A stretch of DNA of 64,000 nt from Gemmatimonadaceae bacterium (lineage in GTDB: Bacteria > Gemmatimonadota > Gemmatimonadetes > Gemmatimonadales > Gemmatimonadaceae), in NCBI GenBank assembly GCA_037721215.1, contig JBBJNV010000007.1, forward strand, positions 1 to 64,000, written 5' to 3'. The notes beneath the pieces are model-generated. The model was given only the letters and a program-made list of their open reading frames with translations. It had not been told where the DNA came from and did not search any database. Below are positions 46,596 to 55,792 of this stretch, piece by piece. The translations under genes were made by a program, and so were the position numbers. The first letter of the stretch is position 1. Every line of letters begins with the position of its first letter.

Positions 46596-48509
46596 GTGGA
46601 GCTGAACGCACGCACGCCCGGCGGGCCGCTCGAGAAGAAGTGGGATCGTCATCGCTTCGAGATGCGGCTGGTCAATCCGGCTAACAAGCGGAAGTACGAG
46701 ATCGTCGTCGTCGGCTCCGGTCTTGGCGGCGCAGCCGCGGCCGCGACGCTTGCCGAGCTTGGCTACAAAGTCAGGTGTTTCTGCTTTCAGGATTCCCCGC
46801 GACGCGCGCACAGCATTGCGGCTCAGGGCGGCATCAACGCCGCCAAGAATTATCAGAACGACGGTGACAGCATCTACCGGCTGTTCTACGACACGATCAA
46901 AGGCGGGGATTTCCGCGCGCGGGAGGCAAACGTCTACCGCCTCGCCGAGATCAGCGTCAACATCATCGATCAGTGCGTTGCGCAGGGGGTGCCGTTCGCG
47001 CGGGAATACGGCGGGCTGCTGGCCAATCGTTCGTTTGGTGGGGCGCAGGTCTCGAGAACTTTTTATGCACGCGGTCAGACCGGCCAGCAGTTGCTGCTTG
47101 GCGCATATCAGGCACTGGAGCGACAGATCGCGCTTGGCAATGTCGAGATGCATACGCGCTCGGAGATGCTCGACCTCGTGGTTGTGGATGGCAAGGCGCG
47201 CGGGATCGTCACGCGCGACCTCGTGAGCGGCAAGATTGAGTCGCATGTCGCCGATGCGGTGGTGCTCGGTACTGGTGGATATGGCAACGTTTTCTACCTC
47301 TCCACCAACGCAAAGGGCTCAAACGCCACCGCCATCTGGCGCGCGTACAAGCGGGGTGCAGCGTTCGCGAATCCGTGTTTCACGCAGATCCATCCGACCT
47401 GTATCCCCGTCAGCGGCGAATATCAGTCAAAGCTCACGCTGATGAGTGAATCGCTGCGCAATGACGGCCGCGTGTGGGTGCCCCTGGCGGTGGGCGACAA
47501 GCGGCCCCCACGCGAGATTCCGGAGGCAGAGCGCGACTACTTTCTCGAACGCAAGTATCCGAGCTTCGGCAACCTTGCCCCTCGTGATATCGCATCGCGC
47601 GGGGCGAAGGAAGTTTGCGATGAGGGCCGCGGTGTTGGAGAAAGCGGCCTCGGGGTGTATCTCGATTTTGCCGACGCAATCGAGCGGCTCGGTGAAAAGG
47701 TCATCCGGGAACGCTACGGGAATCTTTTCGAGATGTATCAGCGAATCACGGACGAGAATCCCTACACGCTCCCCATGCGTATATACCCGGCGGTTCACTA
47801 CACAATGGGCGGGTTGTGGGTCGACTATAATCTGATGAGCACCGTTGAAGGTCTGCACGTGATTGGCGAAGCGAATTTTTCCGATCATGGTGCCAACCGG
47901 CTGGGCGCAAGCGCGTTGATGCAGGGTCTGGCGGACGGTTACTTCGTTCTGCCCAATACCATTGGTGATTACCTCGCGTCCAGCAGGCCGTCGAAACTCG
48001 ACTCGACGCATCCCGCGTTCCGCGAAGCCGAAGCCGGAGTGGCGGAGCGCACGGAAAAGTTCCTGACGATTGGCGGAAAGCGGACGGTGGATTCTTTTCA
48101 TCGTGAGCTTGGCAGGATCATGTGGGATTCCTGCGGTATGGCCCGCAACGACGCCGGCCTGCGAAAAGCACTCGAGCTCATCCCGGAATTACGGGCTGAA
48201 TTCTGGCGAAACGTGAATGTTCCCGGAAGCGATGCGCAACTCAATCAGGCTCTCGAAAAGGCGGGACGAGTTGCTGATTTTCTCGAGCTTTCCGAGCTCA
48301 TGTGCAGAGACGCTCTTCATCGCACTGAATCCTGCGGCGGACATTTTCGAGAGGAAAGCCAGACCCCTGACGGCGAGGCGCTCCGGAACGATGAGGATTT
48401 CACTTATGTAGCAGCCTGGGAATACGCGGGCGCGGACAGGGAGCCGATCCTCAATCGCGAGCCACTCGTGTTCGAAAATGTGAAGCTGTCGCAACGGAGC
48501 TACAAGTGA
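46596..48509 (+). CDS. sdhA: Succinate dehydrogenase flavoprotein subunit
   Basis: 637 residues, GTG start. FAD-binding GxGxxG in [20 protein letters not shown]; the His that binds FAD covalently is His72 in [16 protein letters not shown]. Substrate-site residues occur in [12 protein letters not shown] and [12 protein letters not shown], and the capping/active-site region [19 protein letters not shown] is present. It is about 50 residues longer than E. coli SdhA and carries a GTG start with basic lead ([19 protein letters not shown]), as in type B fumarate reductase/SDH flavoproteins of Bacteroidota. Overlaps sdhB by 4 bp. Confidence 0.95.
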   Translation: MELNARTPGGPLEKKWDRHRFEMRLVNPANKRKYEIVVVGSGLGGAAAAATLAELGYKVRCFCFQDSPRRAHSIAAQGGINAAKNYQNDGDSIYRLFYDTIKGGDFRAREANVYRLAEISVNIIDQCVAQGVPFAREYGGLLANRSFGGAQVSRTFYARGQTGQQLLLGAYQALERQIALGNVEMHTRSEMLDLVVVDGKARGIVTRDLVSGKIESHVADAVVLGTGGYGNVFYLSTNAKGSNATAIWRAYKRGAAFANPCFTQIHPTCIPVSGEYQSKLTLMSESLRNDGRVWVPLAVGDKRPPREIPEAERDYFLERKYPSFGNLAPRDIASRGAKEVCDEGRGVGESGLGVYLDFADAIERLGEKVIRERYGNLFEMYQRITDENPYTLPMRIYPAVHYTMGGLWVDYNLMSTVEGLHVIGEANFSDHGANRLGASALMQGLADGYFVLPNTIGDYLASSRPSKLDSTHPAFREAEAGVAERTEKFLTIGGKRTVDSFHRELGRIMWDSCGMARNDAGLRKALELIPELRAEFWRNVNVPGSDAQLNQALEKAGRVADFLELSELMCRDALHRTESCGGHFREESQTPDGEALRNDEDFTYVAAWEYAGADREPILNREPLVFENVKLSQRSYK

Positions 48510-49252
48510 TGCACCTCAAGCTCCGAATCTGGAGACAGGAGAACGCGGGCAGTCGTGGGGCCCTGGTTGACTACGATGCACCGGACATCAGTCCTGACAT
48601 GTCGTTTCTGGAGATGCTCGACGTGTTGAATGAGAGGCTGACCGTGGAGGGCGGAAACCCGATAGCGTTCGATCACGACTGCCGCGAGGGAATCTGTGGG
48701 TCGTGCTCGCTGATGATAAACGGGGCTGCTCACGGACCGATGAAGGGAACCGCCACATGTCAGTTGCACATGAGAAGCTTTGCCGACGGCGATACGATCG
48801 TCATTGAACCGTGGCGAGCCAAAGCATTCCCGGTTATTCGCGACCTGGTGGTGAACAGGGAAGCGCTCGACCGGATCATTCAGGCAGGTGGCTTCGTGAG
48901 TGCGTCAACCGGCGGCGCACAGGATGCGAACGAAATTCTGATCGGCAAGACTTCTGCTGACGCTGCAATGGATGCCGCGTCCTGCATTGGTTGTGGTGCG
49001 TGCGTGGCCGCATGCCCCAACGCCTCGGCTTCACTCTTCACGGCGTCAAAGATCAGCCACCTCGGGCACCTGCCGCAGGGTCAACCCGAGAGACATCGGC
49101 GCGTCATCTCGATGGTTGCACAGATGGACCTCGAAACGTTCGGAAGCTGCACATTATTTGGCGAGTGCCAGGAAGCTTGTCCGAAGGAGATCAGTATTGA
49201 CACCATTTCGCGAATGAACAGGGACTTCATTCGAGCAGGCCTGCACGGCTGA
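48506..49252 (+). CDS. sdhB: Succinate dehydrogenase iron-sulfur subunit
   Basis: 248 residues; starts at GTG 48506 or the adjacent ATG 48509. N-terminal ferredoxin domain binds 2Fe-2S through [17 protein letters not shown] plus a later Cys in [12 protein letters not shown]. The C-terminal domain has 4Fe-4S and 3Fe-4S ligand sets: [18 protein letters not shown] and [20 protein letters not shown]. The C-terminal set matches the fumarate-reductase-like type B subunit. Last gene of mdh-sdhCAB; an 8-bp hairpin lies after the stop. Confidence 0.95.
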   Translation: MMHLKLRIWRQENAGSRGALVDYDAPDISPDMSFLEMLDVLNERLTVEGGNPIAFDHDCREGICGSCSLMINGAAHGPMKGTATCQLHMRSFADGDTIVIEPWRAKAFPVIRDLVVNREALDRIIQAGGFVSASTGGAQDANEILIGKTSADAAMDAASCIGCGACVAACPNASASLFTASKISHLGHLPQGQPERHRRVISMVAQMDLETFGSCTLFGECQEACPKEISIDTISRMNRDFIRAGLHG

Positions 49253-49268
49253 AGGGTCAGCCGGCGAG

Positions 49269-49287
49269 TTGCGTTTCAAAAACGCAA
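49269..49287 (+). terminator. Hairpin after sdhB
   Basis: Perfect 8-bp stem TTGCGTTT / AAACGCAA with a 3-base loop, 17 bases after the sdhB stop. No T-tract follows, so this may be a weak terminator or a 3'-end hairpin. It lies just upstream of the riboswitch. Confidence 0.4.
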
Positions 49288-49344
49288 TCGTCGAGGGTGC
49301 AGTAGCCGACATCCACATGCATGAACGCTCTTCCATGCGGAGTC

Positions 49345-49434
49345 GCGATAAGGGCAAACCCGTCGAAAGGCGGGGACGCAAAGCTACGAGGCTAACGTCC
49401 GCGAAAGCACGCAGACAATGCCAGTCGAGCTACC
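49345..49434 (+). ncRNA. Cyclic di-GMP-I (GEMM-I) riboswitch
   Basis: The aptamer is recognisable from its invariant core: AGGGCAAACC at 49351-49360, GAAA tetraloop at 49365-49368, GGGACGCAAAGC at 49372-49383 and GAGGCTAA at 49388-49395. Then comes a second arm (49396-49417) and the closing block ATGCCAGTCGAGCTACC at 49418-49434. These match the consensus order of GEMM-I, including the tetraloop and receptor pair in P2. GEMM-I elements commonly control surface, motility or extracellular matrix genes. The gene it controls here is the damaged PKD-domain protein directly downstream. Confidence 0.85.
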
Positions 49435-49437
49435 AAA

Positions 49438-50129
49438 CTAAATTCAACGAACAGGCTCCTGCGCACAAATACCCTCGCAGCGCCAACCACTCCACCACCG
49501 CCACCACCCCCGCCGCCGGCACCACCACCACCACCACCGCCACCGCCGCCTGTCAACACTGCGCCCGTGGCCAACTTCACCTGGAGCTGCAGTGGCCTGA
49601 CGTGCAACCTCAACGGATCGAGTTCGACCGATGATGGTCAGATTGTCTCCTACAACTGGAACGTCGGGAAGTCAGCCGGTCCGACGGCGACGGGGCAGGT
49701 CGTATCCGCCACGTATCCGCACGAGGGAAACAGGGTTGTGGTCCTCACGGTGACCGACAACGCAGGAAACAGCAGTTGTGTAACGAAAACAATAGTTGTC
49801 GGTGGGGGCTGTAGTGCCGCCGCCTCCGCCTCCGCCTAACGCGCCACCCGGCTGCGAACTTCACCTGGAGCTGTACAGGCCTGACATGCACACTCGACGC
49901 ATCCAGCTCGACCGACGACGTGCAGGTTGTCTCCTACACCTGGAACCTCGGGCGGTCACCGGATCCGACTACCTCAGGCAAGGTCGTTAGCGCCACCTAC
50001 CCGCACAGTGGTAACCGCGTCGTCACCCTGACGGTGAACGAGGCTAACGCCTGCGTGAACGCGCAGACCACGACAGTCGAGTTACCGAACGAAACACACG
50101 GAGGAATCATATTGTTGCCTGGGAGGGGA
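49438..50129 (+). pseudogene. Proline-rich tandem PKD-domain surface protein, start-less and frameshifted
   Basis: Encodes a poly-proline stretch (about 49490-49555) then a PKD domain (PVANFTWSCSGLTCNLNGSS, NWNVGKSAGPTATGQVVSAT), a second short proline stretch, and a second PKD domain (FTWSCTGLTCTLDASSSTDD, YTWNLGRSPDPTTSGKVVSA). The two domains are near copies. The frame changes twice: frame 1 to 2 near 49805, and 2 to 0 near 49850. In frame 1 there is no ATG, GTG or TTG between a TAA at 49393 and the PKD domain, so the start and any signal peptide are missing. Frame 0 runs on antisense into dcd, so the normal end is gone too. Probably a decayed c-di-GMP-controlled surface protein, though the low-complexity tracts could also hide assembly errors. 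Confidence 0.75.
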
Positions 50130-50150
50130 TCGATGGCGCCACGCCATCGA
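50130..50150. terminator. Hairpin between PKD remnant and dcd
   Basis: Perfect 9-bp stem TCGATGGCG / CGCCATCGA with a 3-base loop, flanked by a second stem GGGGA / TCCCC. It lies between convergent reading directions and 25 bp beyond the dcd stop, so it may end the dcd transcript, although no T-run follows on that strand. Confidence 0.4.
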
Positions 50151-50174
50151 CGTGCTTCCCCGGCGCTTTGGTTC

Positions 50175-50729
50175 CTAAAGTTTCGGGAGAGTTACCCCGG
50201 TCTGCCCCTGATACTTTCCCTTCTTGTCCTTGTAGGAAACGAGGGGTTCCTCATCGCCCTTGAAAAACAAAACCTGCGCGATACCCTCGTTGGCGTAAAT
50301 CTTCGCGGGCAGCGGAGTTGTGTTGGATATCTCCAGTGTTACGTAACCTTCCCACTCCGGCTCGAGCGGGGTTACGTTCGTGATGATCCCGCAGCGCGCG
50401 TATGTGGATTTACCGACCGTAACCGTAAGCACATTCCGGGGGATCCGGAAATACTCCACCGATCTTGCGAGCGCGAAAGAATTGGGGGGCACGATACAGA
50501 CTTCACCTTCGTACTCGACAAAGGACTTCGGATCGAAGGCCTTCGGATCCACTATCGAGTTCAGGACATTGGTGAAGATGCGAAACTCGTTCGCCACCCT
50601 CATGTCGTATCCGTAGGAGCTGACGCCATACGAGATTACGCCGGAGCGCACCTGACTGCTCTCGAATGGATCGATCATGCCATGCAACGAGGCCATCTCG
50701 GTGATCCAGCGATCTGATTGGATTGACAT
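50175..50729 (-). CDS. dcd: dCTP deaminase
   Basis: 184 residues from ATG at 50729; upstream in-frame starts would add a basic tail not seen in the family. Trimeric enzyme making dUTP (or dUMP) from dCTP. Motifs: [38 protein letters not shown] equivalent to the nucleotide-binding GRSSxARLG segment, and the catalytic Glu in [20 protein letters not shown]. The C-terminal tail [12 protein letters not shown] covers the active site in relatives. Divergent from nuoA across 170 bp. Confidence 0.93.
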   Translation of the reverse strand: MSIQSDRWITEMASLHGMIDPFESSQVRSGVISYGVSSYGYDMRVANEFRIFTNVLNSIVDPKAFDPKSFVEYEGEVCIVPPNSFALARSVEYFRIPRNVLTVTVGKSTYARCGIITNVTPLEPEWEGYVTLEISNTTPLPAKIYANEGIAQVLFFKGDEEPLVSYKDKKGKYQGQTGVTLPKL

Positions 50730-50870
50730 TTGTTGGTTGGGAATTGCGGAGCCGCCGTGCATCGGTTGCCGACGCCGGGCGCGTGAATGTAAGAAGTCCT
50801 TTCGTTTCCGTCTACCGCGTCCCCTTTCGCGCGTGCCGGTGGGGACGATAAATTCTGGTCTCAACCGTTA

Positions 50871-50884
50871 GTGAAATTTTTCAC
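50871..50884. promoter_or_regulatory. Short palindrome upstream of nuoA
   Basis: GTGAAATTTTTCAC, two 6-base arms around TT, 15 bases before the nuoA ATG. It could be a regulator site or a small 5'-leader hairpin in the nuo transcript. I see no convincing -35/-10 pair in the 170-bp gap. Confidence 0.35.
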
Positions 50885-50899
50885 GAAGTCCGGAACTCA

Positions 50900-51304
50900 A
50901 TGAGTCGCGCGTACCTGCCGGTGCTGATGCTCCTCGGGTTTGTGGTCATGAACGCTCTTCTGATCGTGGCCATTTCGGCCCTCACAATGCGTTCGCGTCC
51001 CACGCCCGTAAAACAGAATCCATACGAATCCGGGATCCCGGTTCTCGGAGACGCGCGCGAGCGCTTTTCGATCAAGTTCTACCTTGTCGCGATTCTGTTC
51101 ATCATCTTCGACATCGAAACCGTTTTCATGATCCCGTGGGGCGTCTACTACAGGCACCTGTCATGCTCGGTTCCACTCCTCAACGGTTCGTGTCCTGCCG
51201 GTCAGACTTCGTTCTTCGGACTCGGCGAGATGCTCGTGTTCATGCTGATTCTCGTGGTCGGCCTGGCGTACGTCTGGAAAAAGGGAGCACTTCAATGGGA
51301 CTAG
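50900..51304 (+). CDS. nuoA: NADH-quinone oxidoreductase subunit A
   Basis: 134 residues, three membrane helices (about residues 6-30, 62-85, 104-127). First gene of a full nuoA-N operon for the proton-pumping NADH dehydrogenase. Conserved NuoA loop [20 protein letters not shown] and [20 protein letters not shown] with the helix 2 acidic residues. The loop between helices 2 and 3 has an insertion with two cysteines ([20 protein letters not shown]). It overlaps nuoB by 10 bp. Confidence 0.94.
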   Translation: MSRAYLPVLMLLGFVVMNALLIVAISALTMRSRPTPVKQNPYESGIPVLGDARERFSIKFYLVAILFIIFDIETVFMIPWGVYYRHLSCSVPLLNGSCPAGQTSFFGLGEMLVFMLILVVGLAYVWKKGALQWD

Positions 51305-51921
51305 CATCTCGCACGGAGACCCGCTCGGTCTCCTACGAACCGCAGAGTCAGGAAGGCTGGGTCACGACCCGCCTCGATTTCCTGGTCAACTGGGGGCGCG
51401 CCAACTCGCTCTGGCCAATGCCCTTCGGAACGGCATGCTGCGCCATCGAGTTCATGGCCACCGCCGCAAGCCGCTTTGATCTCGCGAGGTTCGGCATGGA
51501 ACGGATGAGTTTCTCCCCCAGGCAGGCGGATGTTCTCATCTGCGCTGGGCGTGTGCCTTTCAAGCTGGCACCGATCATCCGTCGGATCTGGCAGCAGATG
51601 CCTCAGCCCAAATGGTGTATTTCGATGGGTGCGTGCGCTTCCAGCGGCGGGATGTTCGACAACTACGCGGTTGTCCAGGGAATCGATACGATCATTCCGG
51701 TCGACGTTTACGTTCCCGGCTGCCCGCCGCGGCCGGAAGGGCTGATCTACGGCATCCGGATGTTGCAGGACAAGGTGATGAACGAACGTGGGTCGGACAG
51801 CCGACTCAGGGACGAGATCGTTCCCGATCCTTCCAGTCAGCTGTATATCCCTGCCGCCGCCATCGACGAATTGTCGGAGCCATTCGGTAATTCGGTACAG
51901 CAGAATCGATCAGCGCCGTGA
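51295..51921 (+). CDS. nuoB: NADH-quinone oxidoreductase subunit B
   Basis: 208 residues from ATG at 51295. Holds iron-sulfur cluster N2, the electron donor to quinone. Cluster ligands: tandem cysteines in [39 protein letters not shown] and [18 protein letters not shown]. The C-terminus is some 40 residues longer than the minimal form ([20 protein letters not shown]). The start codon lies inside nuoA, and the stop overlaps nuoC by 4 bp. Confidence 0.96.
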   Translation: MGLASRTETRSVSYEPQSQEGWVTTRLDFLVNWGRANSLWPMPFGTACCAIEFMATAASRFDLARFGMERMSFSPRQADVLICAGRVPFKLAPIIRRIWQQMPQPKWCISMGACASSGGMFDNYAVVQGIDTIIPVDVYVPGCPPRPEGLIYGIRMLQDKVMNERGSDSRLRDEIVPDPSSQLYIPAAAIDELSEPFGNSVQQNRSAP

Positions 51922-52619
51922 CTGAGAAGTTCGACGTCGTTGCCGCAGGCAGTGCAGCAACAGATGGGGTGGTGCCGGCAACGCCACGGAACATTCCGCA
52001 CCGGGGCGGACCGCCAAATCCAGGCAGCGCCGCGATGATGGCACAATTTCCGGGTTCGGTGCTCCGCAGCGATGTGGTCTGGGGCGAAACCACAGTGGTT
52101 ATCAAAACGGACGCTGTTACCGGCATCATGCAGTGGCTCCGCGATGATCCTGCGCAGCGGTACGATTATCTGAGCGACGTCACCGCCGTTGAGTACCGCG
52201 ACTTCGACCAGCCAATCGAAGTCGTCTGGCACCTCCGCTCGCTGCCATTTCGGCGGTTTTTGCGTGTCAAGACCCAACTCGCCAAGGACGCACCCCTACG
52301 AGTGCCGAGCGTCTGGGGGATATGGAAAGCCGCAGACTGGATGGAGCGGGAGTGCTACGACATGTTCGGCATCGCGTTCGACGGTCATCCGGATCTGCGC
52401 CGGATCCTCATGTGGGAGCAGTACAAGGAAGGCTATCCGCTGCGCAAGGATTTCCCATTGCGCGGGCGTTTCAGTCGCGCCGAGCAGTTGCGACAGGCGT
52501 TGTCGCAAAATCCTGAAGCGAAGTATTCGATGGACGAGCTCAGCATTGCCGACGCTTTCGAGGACTTGCCCGAAGAGATGCGCAAGCGGCTGGGCGCCGG
52601 CGAACGGACGGGGGAGTAG
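51918..52619 (+). CDS. nuoC: NADH-quinone oxidoreductase subunit C
   Basis: 233 residues, GTG start. Peripheral-arm 30-kDa subunit. The core has [20 protein letters not shown] and the 30-kDa signature [25 protein letters not shown]. The first 40 residues ([20 protein letters not shown]) are low complexity and not part of the usual fold. Separate from nuoD, unlike the fused NuoCD of E. coli. nuoD follows after 1 bp. Confidence 0.94.
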   Translation: MTEKFDVVAAGSAATDGVVPATPRNIPHRGGPPNPGSAAMMAQFPGSVLRSDVVWGETTVVIKTDAVTGIMQWLRDDPAQRYDYLSDVTAVEYRDFDQPIEVVWHLRSLPFRRFLRVKTQLAKDAPLRVPSVWGIWKAADWMERECYDMFGIAFDGHPDLRRILMWEQYKEGYPLRKDFPLRGRFSRAEQLRQALSQNPEAKYSMDELSIADAFEDLPEEMRKRLGAGERTGE

Positions 52620-52620
52620 C

Positions 52621-53928
52621 ATGGCAAATCGAACTGTCGAAATGGAACTCTCCACCACCGGCCTCGATCAACAGGGCCGGCCGCAGCGCGTTCCCCTCGT
52701 CACCGACAATCGTGGCGCCGCGGTCGACGTCATGCCGCCCGAGTCGATGGAGCCCGAGCTCGACGGCGATCACATGCTGATCAACATCGGACCTCAGCAC
52801 CCTGCAACCCACGGAGTTTTGCGCCTGGTGCTCGAGCTCGACGGCGAGACCGTCGTCCGGTGCATCCCTCACGTCGGTTATCTGCACTGTGGATTCGAGA
52901 AGATCGGCGAATATCGCCAATACAACCAGATCATTCCCTGGACCGATCGTGAGGACTATCTCAATTCGATCGGCAACAATGTCGCCTTCGCGCTCGGCGC
53001 CGAAAGACTTTTTGGCATCGAGATCACCGAGCGCTGCACCGTTCTGAGAGTGATAGCGGCCGAGCTGTCGCGGATCATCTCCCATCTCGTGTGGCTTGGA
53101 ACGACCTGCATCGATATTGGCGCATTTACGCCGTTCCTTTGGGCATTCCAGGAACGCGAGAACGTCTACAATCTGCTTGAAGGTTGGGTAGGGGCGCGCC
53201 TGACGACGTCTGCTACTCGCGTGGGCGGGATGGCGGCTGACATCCCAGCCGGCTGGATGGACGGTCTTGGGCAGTTCCTTCGGAACTTCCCCCAGACGCT
53301 CGACGAAATTGACCGCATGCTGACAAAGAATGCGATCTGGGTGGGGCGCACGATCGGCCTCGGCGTGATGAGTCCGGAGGAGGCAGTGAACTGGGGATTA
53401 TCAGGCCCCATGCTCAGAGCTTCCGGCGTTGCGTACGACGTCCGCAAGGATTTTCCGTACCTCGACTACGAGACCTACGACTTTGATGTTCCGGTGGGAA
53501 CGAATGGCGATGTATACGATCGTTTCCTGGTGCGCATGGAAGAGCTCAGGCAATCGGTACGAATTCTTCAGCAGGCGGCCGAGCGGCTTCCGGATGGACC
53601 GGTGAACGTGGACGATGCGCGTGTCATTCTGCCGCCAAAATCGAAGGCGACAAGTGAAATGGAATCGATGATTCATCACTTCAAGCAGGTGATGGAAGGC
53701 CCGCGTCCGCCGACTGGTGAATCGTATGTTGCGGTCGAGAGCCCCAAGGGTGAAAAAGGGTATTACATGGTATCGGATGGCACGTCCAAGCCGGTTCGCT
53801 GGCGGATCCGTCCGCCATCGTTCATCAACCTTTCGGCGATTCCCAAGATGGTGGAAGGGCACCTGTTGTCGGACGTCATTGCGATTAACGCCAGCATTGA
53901 CATCGTGATGGGGGAAATCGACCGGTGA
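52621..53928 (+). CDS. nuoD: NADH-quinone oxidoreductase subunit D
   Basis: 435 residues from ATG at 52621; the frame is open far upstream inside nuoC but homology starts only here. 49-kDa subunit forming the quinone pocket with NuoB. Motifs: INIGPQHPATHGVLRLVLEL with the quinone-site His, HCGFEKIGEYRQYNQIIPWT, RVGGMAADIPAGW, and the C-terminal HLLSDVIAINASIDIVMGEI ending in Asp-Arg. N-terminal 50 residues are extra. It overlaps nuoE by 4 bp. Confidence 0.96.
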   Translation: MANRTVEMELSTTGLDQQGRPQRVPLVTDNRGAAVDVMPPESMEPELDGDHMLINIGPQHPATHGVLRLVLELDGETVVRCIPHVGYLHCGFEKIGEYRQYNQIIPWTDREDYLNSIGNNVAFALGAERLFGIEITERCTVLRVIAAELSRIISHLVWLGTTCIDIGAFTPFLWAFQERENVYNLLEGWVGARLTTSATRVGGMAADIPAGWMDGLGQFLRNFPQTLDEIDRMLTKNAIWVGRTIGLGVMSPEEAVNWGLSGPMLRASGVAYDVRKDFPYLDYETYDFDVPVGTNGDVYDRFLVRMEELRQSVRILQQAAERLPDGPVNVDDARVILPPKSKATSEMESMIHHFKQVMEGPRPPTGESYVAVESPKGEKGYYMVSDGTSKPVRWRIRPPSFINLSAIPKMVEGHLLSDVIAINASIDIVMGEIDR

Positions 53929-54479
53929 GTGCTCAAGCGATGGGTGGCAAAGCTTCCCCTGCGCTTGCATCCCATGATCACGACGGCCACGCTGCAGCTG
54001 ATTACACGCCGGTCTTTACCGGAGAGGCACAGCGCGAGCTCGATGAGCTGTTGACTCGCTATCCCACAAAGATGGCGGCGCTCCTCCCGGCATTGTGGAT
54101 GGTGCAGCGGGAGCGGGGCTGGGTAAGTGGACCGGCCATGGCGGAAGTGGCCGAGGTTCTCGATCTGACACCCGCCTACGTAAAGGGCGTGGTGACGTTC
54201 TACACGATGTACCACCAGCATCCGGTCGCGAAATACTTCATTCAGGTGTGCACGACCTCGCCGTGCGGTATCTGCGGCGCGGATGAGGTCGTCAAGTCCC
54301 TTCTGAAACACACCGGCACCGGGGAGCTCGGAGTGACATCGCCGGACAATCGATTCGCGGTAATCGAGGTTGAATGCCTGGGTGCGTGCGGGTTTCCTAC
54401 GCCACTGATGATAAACGACGAATTCATCGAATCAGTCATCCCTGATACCGTACCAGCCCTTCTCGAGCGCCTGCCATAA
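53925..54479 (+). CDS. nuoE: NADH-quinone oxidoreductase subunit E
   Basis: 184 residues. Thioredoxin-like 24-kDa subunit with 2Fe-2S cluster N1a. Ligands are in CTTSPCGICGADEVVKSLLK and ECLGACGFPTPLMINDEF (C-x4-C and C-x3-C). The helical N-terminal part ALLPALWMVQRERGWVSGPA and YVKGVVTFYTMYHQHPVAKY is standard. The first 25 residues are a His-rich tail of low conservation. The stop overlaps the nuoF ATG by one base. Confidence 0.95.
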   Translation: MSAQAMGGKASPALASHDHDGHAAADYTPVFTGEAQRELDELLTRYPTKMAALLPALWMVQRERGWVSGPAMAEVAEVLDLTPAYVKGVVTFYTMYHQHPVAKYFIQVCTTSPCGICGADEVVKSLLKHTGTGELGVTSPDNRFAVIEVECLGACGFPTPLMINDEFIESVIPDTVPALLERLP

Positions 54480-55792
54480 TGGGTTATCCGCACAAATCCC
54501 ACGCGCGTGAAACTCCGATTCTCTCGGAATATTTTGGCGATCCCGACGCTCGCTCGCTTGATGGCTGGAAAAAGCGTGGTGGATACCAGGCTCTGGAGAA
54601 GGCGCTTGGAATGACTCCGGAGGCAATTGTCGGCATCGTCAAGGAATCGGGCCTGCGCGGGCGTGGCGGAGCCGGGTTCCCCACCGGAATGAAGTGGTCG
54701 TTCATGAAACCCGGCGACGGAAAGCCCCATTACCTCTGCTGTAACGCGGACGAATCCGAGCCGGGAACGTTCAAGGACCGCGAGATCATGCGGTGGACAC
54801 CGCATTCGCTGGTAGAGGGATGCGCGATCGGAGCATATGCGATCGGCGCCGAAACTGCCTACATCTATATTCGCGGGGAATTTACGGAGCCGCTGCTGTG
54901 GATGGAGCGCGCTGTGAAGGAGGCGTATGATGCCGGGATTCTTGGCGCCAATGCGATGGGCACGGGAAAGCGCATCGACGTATACGTTCACAAGGGCGCT
55001 GGCGCCTACATATGCGGCGAGGAGACCGCGCTCATGAACTCGCTCGAGGGCAGGCGCGGGAATCCGCGAATTAAACCGCCTTTCCCCGCGGTTTCCGGAG
55101 TGTTCGGGCAGCCGACGACGATCAACAATGTCGAGACGCTCGCTGCCGTCAACGCGATTCTGATCCAGGGCGCGGACTGGTATAAGGGAATGTCGCTTTC
55201 GAATCCAAAAAGCACCGGATCCAAGCTTTTTTCTGTCTGCGGTAATGTGCGGTTCCCGGGCACCTACGAAGTCGCGATGGGATTTCCTTTCAAGGAATTT
55301 CTGTACGATCTGTGCGGTGGCCCGACAGAAGGCAGAAAGTTCAAGGCCGTGATCCCCGGCGGTGCTTCGGTGCCGATTCAAACCATGGACGAGGCTGACG
55401 CCACGCTGATGGATTACGAAGGTTTCGTGGCCCAGGGGTCGATGCTCGGATCGGGCGGGGTAATCGTGATCGACGACGCTCAGTCGATGGTTCGGGTAAT
55501 TGCGCGACTCGCGCGCTTCTTCGCACATGAAAGCTGTGCACAGTGCACTCAGTGTCGCGAAGGCACCGCCTGGACCACGAAAATTCTGGAGCGTATCCGC
55601 GACGGACAGGGAACAATGGAGGATCTCGACACGCTCATGGATATCGCCGAGAACATGACCGGGACGACCATCTGCGTGCTGAGCGATTCGTGTGCGACGC
55701 CTGTTATCTCGGGCATTCGAAAGTTTCGTTCGGAGTTCGAATCGTTGATTCACGGCAAGCGCGTTCACTCGGTCATGGCGGCGGTGGCCTGA
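54479..55792 (+). CDS. nuoF: NADH-quinone oxidoreductase subunit F
   Basis: 437 residues. NADH-oxidising 51-kDa subunit with FMN and cluster N3. FMN loop SGLRGRGGAGFPTGMKWSFM, NADH-binding CNADESEPGTFKDREIM, and cluster ligands ESCAQCTQCREGTAWTTKIL plus the Cys of GTTICVLSDSCATPVISGIR. Complete. It overlaps nuoG by one base. Together with NuoE and NuoG it forms the NADH dehydrogenase module. Confidence 0.96.
   Translation: MGYPHKSHARETPILSEYFGDPDARSLDGWKKRGGYQALEKALGMTPEAIVGIVKESGLRGRGGAGFPTGMKWSFMKPGDGKPHYLCCNADESEPGTFKDREIMRWTPHSLVEGCAIGAYAIGAETAYIYIRGEFTEPLLWMERAVKEAYDAGILGANAMGTGKRIDVYVHKGAGAYICGEETALMNSLEGRRGNPRIKPPFPAVSGVFGQPTTINNVETLAAVNAILIQGADWYKGMSLSNPKSTGSKLFSVCGNVRFPGTYEVAMGFPFKEFLYDLCGGPTEGRKFKAVIPGGASVPIQTMDEADATLMDYEGFVAQGSMLGSGGVIVIDDAQSMVRVIARLARFFAHESCAQCTQCREGTAWTTKILERIRDGQGTMEDLDTLMDIAENMTGTTICVLSDSCATPVISGIRKFRSEFESLIHGKRVHSVMAAVA

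Noticed and set aside
49490-49560. Short repeat tract resembling a CRISPR or microsatellite array
   Set aside because: It is a run of proline codons (CCA/CCG) inside the PKD gene, without spacers.
49920-50717. 265-codon plus-strand frame starting in the second PKD domain
   Set aside because: Only the first 60 residues are PKD. The rest is antisense to dcd, which has clear deaminase motifs, so the frame is not a gene as it stands.
54242-55768. 508-codon open frame on the minus strand
   Set aside because: It is antisense to nuoE and nuoF, which have full cofactor motifs. Its translation has no recognisable motif and the length is explained by GC-rich codon bias.
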